Positions 16,049 to 20,934 of a stretch of DNA of 20,934 nt are shown here, piece by piece. A model generated the notes under the pieces. It ran no database searches and had not been told where the DNA came from. It worked only from the letters and a program-made list of their open reading frames with translations. The number at the start of each line of letters is the position of its first letter. The stretch's first letter is position 1. This DNA comes from CAYVBE01 sp964572825. GTDB lineage: Bacteria; Planctomycetota; Brocadiia; SM23-32. A program made the translations under genes and the position numbers. The DNA lies in NCBI GenBank assembly GCA_964572825.1, contig CAZNGS010000074.1:1-20934 (forward strand). The letters run 5' to 3'.

Positions 16049-16212
16049 ACCATAACGGATGCCGCCGTTGCCTGCCGCAAGGAAATGCGCATCAACCGCC
16101 CGGTCCCGCCACGAGACCCGACGGACAACTCCCAACTGGCAACTTCCAACCGACAACTCCTAACTGGCAACTCACAACCGACAACTCACAGCTGAGAAGG
16201 AGCTTAAGCGAG
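16049..16212. other. 164-bp intergenic spacer with tandem repeats
   Basis: The first 70 bases show nothing recognisable. The second part is a tract of five 14-bp tandem repeats (listed separately), followed by the ribosome binding site AGAAGGAGC (16195-16203) of the sulfatase gene. Confidence 0.7.
16119..16188 (+). repeat. Five tandem 14-bp repeats upstream of the sulfatase
   Basis: Five imperfect 14-base units fill this tract exactly: 16119-16132, 16133-16146, 16147-16160, 16161-16174 and 16175-16188. The core alternates between AACTGGCAACT (units 2 and 4) and AACCGACAACT (units 3 and 5, with unit 1 a variant), so the true period may be 28 bases. The tract is strongly C/A-rich on the plus strand, unlike the surrounding DNA. 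It ends seven bases before the ribosome binding site. Confidence 0.85.
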
Positions 16213-17748
16213 ATGTCACGACCAAACATACTGCTTTGCCTGGCGGACGACGCCGGGATGCACATGGGCGCTTACGGCTGCAACTGGGTGACGACGCCGG
16301 GGTTTGACCGCGTGGCGCGCGAGGGCGCGCTGTTCAACCACGCCTATACCCCCAACGCCAAGTGCGCCCCCTCGCGCGCGGCCATCCTGACCGGCCGCAA
16401 CTCCTGGCAGCTCGAGGAGGCCTGCAACCACTGCAACTTCTGGCCCGCGAAGTTCTCCTCCTACGCGGAGGCATTGGGCGAGCACGGATACCACGTGGGG
16501 CACACCGCCAAGGGCTGGGCCCCCGGCGATCCGGGCGAGGTGGACGGCAAGCCGCGCGAGCTGACCGGCCCCGGCTGGGACGAAAAGGAACTCGACCCGC
16601 CCACGCCCGACATATCAAGCTGCGACTACGCGGAGAACTTCCGCGACTTCCTGGACGACCGGCCCGAGGGCGCGCCTTTCTGCTTCTGGTTCGGCTGTAC
16701 CGAACCGCATCGCGCGTATGAATACGGCTCCGGCGCGCGCCTGGGGCGGCACAGCACCGATGAGATCGAGCGCGTGCCCGGCATCTGGCCGGACAACGAG
16801 ACGGTGCGCAACGACCTGCTGGACTACGGCTTCGAGATCGAGCACTTCGATCGGCACATCCAGAAGATGCTGGACATCCTGGAGGGGCGCGGCGAGCTGG
16901 ACAACACCCTCGTCGTCGTCACCTCCGACAACGGCATGCCCTTCCCGCGCGCCAAGGGGCAGGAATACGAATACAGCAACCACCTGCCCATGGCCATCAT
17001 GTGGCGGGACGGCCTGACGAACCCCGGTCGCGAGGTGGACGATTACGTGAGCTTCATTGACCTGGCGCCTACGTTCCTGGATCTGACGGGCCTGACCGCC
17101 GAGGAGGCCGGCATGCAGCCCATCACCGGGCGCAGCCTGCTGCCGCTGCTGCGGTCCGAGGATTCCGGGCGCATTGACCCGGAGCGGGACCACGTGTTGA
17201 TCGGCAAAGAGCGCCACGATTGTGGCCGCCCGAACAATGTCGGCTACCCCATCCGGGGCATATTCAAGGAGGGCTGGCTGTATCTGCGCAACTACGAACC
17301 GGGCCGCTGGCCGGCCGGCAATCCGGAGGCGGGCTACCTGAACTGCGACGGCAGCCCCACCAAGACGGAGATTCTGAAGACGCGCAAAGACCCCGAGCGG
17401 CGGCACTTCTGGGAACTTTCCTTCGGAAAGCGGCCGTCGGAGGAACTCTACCACGTGGCCGAGGATCCGGACTGCCTGGAGAATCTGGCGGACGACCCCG
17501 CGCAGGCCGAGCGGAAGGACGCGCTGCGCAGCCAGATGGAGCGGGAGCTGAAGAAGCAGGGCGACCCGCGCATGGAGGGCCGGGGCGAGGTGTTTGAGGG
17601 GTACCCCTTCTGCAATGAGTGGCTGAACGGTTTCTACGAACGCTTCATGCGGCGCGAGGAGACCGGAGAGGATATCTCGCCCGGCTGGATTTCCGAGGAC
17701 GATATCGAGCCGGCCGAGGAGTTTGTGGAGGGCGACGGCGTCGAGTAG
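16213..17748 (+). CDS. Type I (FGly) sulfatase without signal peptide
   Basis: ATG 16213 follows AGAAGGAGC and gives a 511-residue protein. The alkaline-phosphatase-fold sulfatase signature is clear: metal-binding Asp12-Asp13 (LADDAGMHMGAYG), the modified Cys51 in CAPSRAAILTGRN (C-x-P-S-R, oxidised to formylglycine in active enzymes), Lys100 in HTAKGW, and Asp239-Asn240 in TSDNGMPFPRAKG. The last motif resembles the N-sulfoglucosamine sulfohydrolase-like (S1_8-type) group, but that assignment is tentative. It should remove sulfate esters or sulfamates from glycans. No hydrophobic N-terminal segment is present, and the open frame upstream encodes only the polar repeat tract, so the enzyme looks cytoplasmic or is exported in another way. 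The needed maturase is not in the window. A likely terminator follows at once. Confidence 0.92.
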   Translation: MSRPNILLCLADDAGMHMGAYGCNWVTTPGFDRVAREGALFNHAYTPNAKCAPSRAAILTGRNSWQLEEACNHCNFWPAKFSSYAEALGEHGYHVGHTAKGWAPGDPGEVDGKPRELTGPGWDEKELDPPTPDISSCDYAENFRDFLDDRPEGAPFCFWFGCTEPHRAYEYGSGARLGRHSTDEIERVPGIWPDNETVRNDLLDYGFEIEHFDRHIQKMLDILEGRGELDNTLVVVTSDNGMPFPRAKGQEYEYSNHLPMAIMWRDGLTNPGREVDDYVSFIDLAPTFLDLTGLTAEEAGMQPITGRSLLPLLRSEDSGRIDPERDHVLIGKERHDCGRPNNVGYPIRGIFKEGWLYLRNYEPGRWPAGNPEAGYLNCDGSPTKTEILKTRKDPERRHFWELSFGKRPSEELYHVAEDPDCLENLADDPAQAERKDALRSQMERELKKQGDPRMEGRGEVFEGYPFCNEWLNGFYERFMRREETGEDISPGWISEDDIEPAEEFVEGDGVE

Positions 17749-17768
17749 CCGCCGAAGGGGCGGTTTTT
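17749..17768 (+). terminator. Rho-independent terminator after the sulfatase gene
   Basis: CCGCC (17749-17753) pairs with GGCGG (17759-17763) around a five-base loop and is followed at once by five T residues. It starts directly after the stop codon. The stem is short but all-GC, and this is the best terminator-like structure in the window. Confidence 0.6.
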
Positions 17769-17822
17769 AATCATGCCGCAACCTTTGCCGTGGGCTGTCC
17801 GCCTGACGAACCACGTCTCACC

Positions 17823-17851
17823 TTGCACAGAACGCCGTTCGCGGGTATTTT
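17823..17851 (+). promoter_or_regulatory. Candidate sigma-70-type promoter for the third GH-A gene
   Basis: TTGCAC (17823-17828) and TATTTT (17846-17851) are 17 bases apart, about 55 bases before the start codon and after the terminator. Matches to consensus are only partial (three and four of six), but the -10 lies in an unusually T/A-rich patch for this GC-rich DNA. Confidence 0.3.
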
Positions 17852-17905
17852 ACACGTGTCACCACTTACGCGCGTTTGACTGATCTCGGAAACGGAGAGG
17901 CACGG

Positions 17906-20698
17906 ATGAGAGGTAAGGCCGGAGGATTGCTGGCGCTTGGCATGGTGTTGCTGACGGCCTGTGCTTTGCGGGGAACGGCCGCGCAGAGCGACTGGACGGT
18001 GGTGGGCACGGACCGCATGTCCCTGTGCGTTCTGGAGAATGACGTTCCGCGCTACGAGCTGGAGTTCCGGGTCATCGCAAAGGGCTGGATGGCCCGCCCG
18101 CGGCTCAACCGGATGCCCGCCGTGGAAAACGGGGAGGTCCGTGTGTACGAACAGGACGGCATCGCCTTCTACCGGGGCTGGGCCAACCAGCCCACGGGCG
18201 GCACGATTGACCTGCGCCAGGAGGTGCGCAAGGTCGGGCCGGATACCATCCAGTTGAAGTACGCGTCTCAGCCGGAAGTGGACACGCAGTATTCCTTCCC
18301 GAACCGGGGCGTCGGCATCGGCCCGGTCATCGGGATGACCCCTTACTTCGTGGACGGAACATGCACGGTTCATTTCGCGGACGGCAGTACCGAGACACTG
18401 CCGTATCCGACCCCTCCCAGGTGGGGAAAGGGCAACATAGAGCAGATCGTCATGCGGACGGCCGACGGCGAAGTGACGCGGCTCTCCTTTGAGCCGGACG
18501 TGTTTCTCCATTCGGACCACTCCGAGGTGCGTCTGTTCGCCGATCCGGAAAAGGAGACCCCGGCCGGCGGGACCATGACCCAGGTCATCAACATCGAACT
18601 GCCCGGCCTTACGGCCTTCGAGCCCCGCAACCGCTGGATTGACACCTCGGACTGGATGACCTACGGGCACGAGGAGGACTTCAGCCCGGGCAGCGTGATC
18701 GGCGTCGAGGACTGGCTGGACAAACCGGCCGGCTCGCACGGCTGGCTCCAGATGGACGGCGACGAATTCGTCTTCGAGGACGGCACGCCGGTCAAGTTCT
18801 TCGCCACCAACATCTCCTGGGACGACATGGCCTGCCCGCCGGAGGAGGCCGACCAATGGAACGACAAGTGGGCCAAGCACGGCGTGAACCTCGTGCGCCT
18901 GCACAAGTTCATCAACCACGGCTGGGCGGGCATCCTGACGCCCGAGGACCACATGGTGCCCGATCCGGAGAAGATCAAGCTCTTCGACTACTACCACGCC
19001 TCGGCCAGGGAGCGCGGCGTCTACACCAGTTGGTCGGCGGTCTTCCACATGAAGCTGACGCCGGCCGACGAAGAGCGCGTGCGGCACTACGACGAAGTGA
19101 TGGCGGCCGACAGGCAGGGCGACGTGCTGGGGCTGATCAACATCGCTCCGGACATCCAGGACCTGCTGATCAAGCAGACGCTCAATCTGCTGACCCGCGA
19201 GAACACCGTGACGGGCATCCGATACGCCGACGATCCGGCGCTGGCCTACATCGAGTTGCACAACGAGGACGACATCTTCATGATGAGGCCGGACAGCTAC
19301 CGGAAACGGTGGCCGCAGTACTGGGACTGGTTCACCGAGCGCTTCTGCGCGTATCTGGAAGAGAAATACGGCAGCCAGCAGGCGCTGGAACAGGCATGGG
19401 GCAGCTCCTACCCCCGACGCAAGAGCCTGGCCGCGGCCGACATCGAGCCGGCGTATGACGCCTGGCAGATCAACCAGGGCAACGCAACGCCGCGCATGGT
19501 TGACACGATGCACTTCATGTACACCGAGCAGTTGGCCTTCTACAGGCGCTTCAAGCAGGCCATCCGGGAGGCCGGTTACCAGGGCGCCATCTGCGGTAGC
19601 TGCTGGCAGGCGTCCTGCTGGCTGGGACACCTCTACAACACGCTGACCGATTACGAGGTGGGCTTCATCGACCGGCACAACTACTCCGCGACGCCCCTGA
19701 ACCGGCCGGGCGCCGGCAACATGAGCGTCGGTTTCCAGCAGGTCAAGGACCGCCCCTTCAACTTCTCCGAATGGGGCGGCGGACCCGTGGCCGTGCCCAC
19801 CGTGGCCGTTTACGGCCTGGGCCTGCAAGGGTGGGACGCCTCCTGCCAGTTCTCCAGCAAGATTCCGGGCATCTACAACGAGAGGCAACGCGGGGTCAAC
19901 GGCAACTGCGAGGATTTCATCCAGATCGGCCAGTACCCGGCCCTCTCGCGCATGGTCTATCGCGGGGACGTGGAAGAAGGGGACGTCGTAGCCAAACGGC
20001 GGATCAGCATCCCCGGCCTGTTCAAGGGCGACGTGGGCTTCTACGAGCACTTCACCTTGCTCGGCGGCGGCGCCAACACCAAGGAGTTCTCCTCCGTCGT
20101 CCCGCAGTCCGCATTGATGGCCGGCCGCGTGGTGCTGGAATACATCAACGCACCCGTGCCGGAGAACCCCGTGCTGGAGAACGTGGCCCCCTACCTGGAC
20201 GAGGAGAGCGGAACCGTCCGCTCCACGACCGGCCAACTGCTCTGGGACCACTCCGGACGCGGCTTCTATACCGTGAACACCCCGGGCACCCAGGCGGTCA
20301 TCGGCTACGCCGGCGGCCGGACGATTGACCTGGAGGACGTGACCATCCGCGACGCCACGGATACGGAGCTGAAACTCTATGTCAGCGCCCTGGCGAAGGA
20401 CGCGTCCATAAAGGACGCCGACCGCCTGCTGATCACCGCCTTCGGCCGCGACGCCAACACGGGCATGGTGTTCGATGAATTCAGCGACCGGCCCCTGGAG
20501 GGTGGCAGTGCGCCGCTGCTTCTGGAGCCGGTCCGCGCCACGATCACCATCAAGGGCCGGAACGTGAAGGCCGTCCGCCCCCTGGACCACGGCGGCCGCC
20601 TGCGTCAGGGCGCCGGTCCCCTGAAGGTCCGGAACGGGGCGTTTACCATTGATGGCAAAGATAGCCAGACGGTGTACTACCTCGTGGAGATGAGATAG
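17906..20698 (+). CDS. Exported clan GH-A-like glycoside hydrolase, possible lipoprotein (paralog 3 of 3)
   Basis: I place the start at ATG 17906, after ACGGAGAGG; an upstream in-frame start at 17876 has no such site and would precede the signal peptide. The 930-residue protein begins with a signal sequence containing a lipobox-like LTAC (Cys19), so it may be lipid-anchored, although a cut after GTAA is also possible. The N-terminal beta-rich region opens with DWTVVGTDRMSLCVL. The barrel begins near 285 (FVFEDGTPVKFFATN, then KHGVNLVRLHKF). Probable catalytic residues are Glu454 (IELHNEDD) and Glu622 (FNFSEWGGG). The C-terminal region has VPQSAL, WDHSGRGFYTVNTPGTQAVIG and LLITAFGR. Motifs match the gene at 11052 along the whole length, and the C-terminal part is nearer to the partial gene at 2-1210. 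A retaining glycosidase role is inferred; the substrate is unknown. Confidence 0.85.
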   Translation: MRGKAGGLLALGMVLLTACALRGTAAQSDWTVVGTDRMSLCVLENDVPRYELEFRVIAKGWMARPRLNRMPAVENGEVRVYEQDGIAFYRGWANQPTGGTIDLRQEVRKVGPDTIQLKYASQPEVDTQYSFPNRGVGIGPVIGMTPYFVDGTCTVHFADGSTETLPYPTPPRWGKGNIEQIVMRTADGEVTRLSFEPDVFLHSDHSEVRLFADPEKETPAGGTMTQVINIELPGLTAFEPRNRWIDTSDWMTYGHEEDFSPGSVIGVEDWLDKPAGSHGWLQMDGDEFVFEDGTPVKFFATNISWDDMACPPEEADQWNDKWAKHGVNLVRLHKFINHGWAGILTPEDHMVPDPEKIKLFDYYHASARERGVYTSWSAVFHMKLTPADEERVRHYDEVMAADRQGDVLGLINIAPDIQDLLIKQTLNLLTRENTVTGIRYADDPALAYIELHNEDDIFMMRPDSYRKRWPQYWDWFTERFCAYLEEKYGSQQALEQAWGSSYPRRKSLAAADIEPAYDAWQINQGNATPRMVDTMHFMYTEQLAFYRRFKQAIREAGYQGAICGSCWQASCWLGHLYNTLTDYEVGFIDRHNYSATPLNRPGAGNMSVGFQQVKDRPFNFSEWGGGPVAVPTVAVYGLGLQGWDASCQFSSKIPGIYNERQRGVNGNCEDFIQIGQYPALSRMVYRGDVEEGDVVAKRRISIPGLFKGDVGFYEHFTLLGGGANTKEFSSVVPQSALMAGRVVLEYINAPVPENPVLENVAPYLDEESGTVRSTTGQLLWDHSGRGFYTVNTPGTQAVIGYAGGRTIDLEDVTIRDATDTELKLYVSALAKDASIKDADRLLITAFGRDANTGMVFDEFSDRPLEGGSAPLLLEPVRATITIKGRNVKAVRPLDHGGRLRQGAGPLKVRNGAFTIDGKDSQTVYYLVEMR

Positions 20699-20836
20699 GA
20701 GCCCGCAAGATTCGGCTTGAGAGACCTCGGGCGTGGACACTGCCATGCTCAAGGCTAAGTTGTGGTTTCTCTACGGTAGATGAGAAATCTCGGCAAAGAT
20801 GGCTCACAAGGGTCCCCACAAAAAGCAGGTGTAAAC
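20699..20836. other. 138-bp intergenic spacer, less GC-rich
   Basis: No gene is seen. The region is clearly richer in A and T than the rest of the window. I see no convincing terminator: a GCCCG/CGGGC pairing near its start has a 20-base-scale loop and no T run. Confidence 0.5.
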
Positions 20837-20934
20837 ATGACCGCAAAGGCAATCATCAGTACAGTAGCCATAGTCACTCTAACTGCTCTGGCTTTGACGG
20901 CTGAGGGGGCTGAGATCATCCGGCCCGAAATCGG
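20837..20934 (+). CDS. N-terminus of a secreted protein, cut by the window end
   Basis: ATG 20837 opens a frame that runs to the end of the window: 32 codons plus two bases. It encodes a signal peptide (ISTVAIVTLTALALTAEG) followed by AEIIRPEI. The phrase after the signal matches GEVIRPDL at the same place in the tandem GH43-like protein at 7144, so this may be another GH43-like gene. That rests on a few residues only. The ribosome binding site is weak (GCAGGTG). Codon use is less GC-rich than in the neighbours. Confidence 0.5.
   Translation, partial: MTAKAIISTVAIVTLTALALTAEGAEIIRPEI

Noticed and set aside
20701..20735. GCCCG...CGGGC pairing after the third GH-A gene as a terminator
   Set aside because: The loop is over 20 bases and no T run follows.
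17771..20752. A 993-codon open frame on the minus strand
   Set aside because: It mirrors the third GH-A gene, which has a signal peptide, catalytic motifs and two paralogs on the plus strand. The minus-strand product has no recognisable domain. Such long antisense frames are usual in GC-rich DNA.

Overview
This window is a GC-rich, uniformly plus-strand stretch of bacterial DNA, almost all of it genes for secreted carbohydrate-active enzymes. It looks like a scaffold from a metagenome-assembled genome: it holds a 100-base run of N flanked by two identical 55-base sequences. The gene content (a FGly-type sulfatase, GH43-like propellers, SGNH esterase-like proteins, a ThuA-domain protein, and a PQQ-type propeller with a methyltransferase-like N-terminus) suggests a polysaccharide-degrading member of the Planctomycetota, the wider PVC group, or a similar lineage such as Hydrogenedentota or Lentisphaerota. 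The phylum is an inference; no rRNA or marker gene is present.

Layout, left to right: (1) the C-terminal part of a clan GH-A-like glycosidase (2-1210); (2) a secreted ThuA-like protein (1242-2198); (3) a GH43-like enzyme with a C-terminal beta-sandwich and no signal peptide (2279-3820); (4) a methyltransferase-like/PQQ-propeller fusion interrupted by the N gap (3817-7120); (5) a secreted protein with two GH43-like propellers (7144-9279); (6) an SGNH-type protein with N-terminal accessory domains (9453-11000); (7) a full-length GH-A-like paralog (11052-13901); (8) a second SGNH-type protein with C-terminal Ig-like and CBM9-like domains (13949-16048); (9) a sulfatase without a signal peptide (16213-17748), preceded by five 14-bp tandem repeats and followed by a probable terminator; (10) a third GH-A-like paralog (17906-20698); (11) the first 32 codons of another secreted protein, possibly GH43-like (20837-end).

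Together the genes read as a degradation cluster for a complex glycan that probably carries sulfate and ester groups. The sulfatase would remove sulfate, the SGNH proteins would remove acyl groups, the GH43 proteins would remove side-chain or terminal sugars, and the three GH-A-like paralogs would cut glycosidic bonds. The substrate cannot be read from the sequence. No transporter, SusC/SusD pair, regulator, sulfatase-maturing enzyme or mobile element lies in the window. Short gaps and one ATGA overlap suggest that 2-17748 is one or a few long operons, with a new unit starting near 17850.

The points most worth a second look are the triplicated and poorly characterised GH-A-like family, a 24-nt in-frame insertion in a GH43 blade that matches a dispersed repeat, the degraded SAM-binding loop in the propeller fusion, the swapped accessory domains of the two SGNH proteins, and the assembly fault at 5717-5926.
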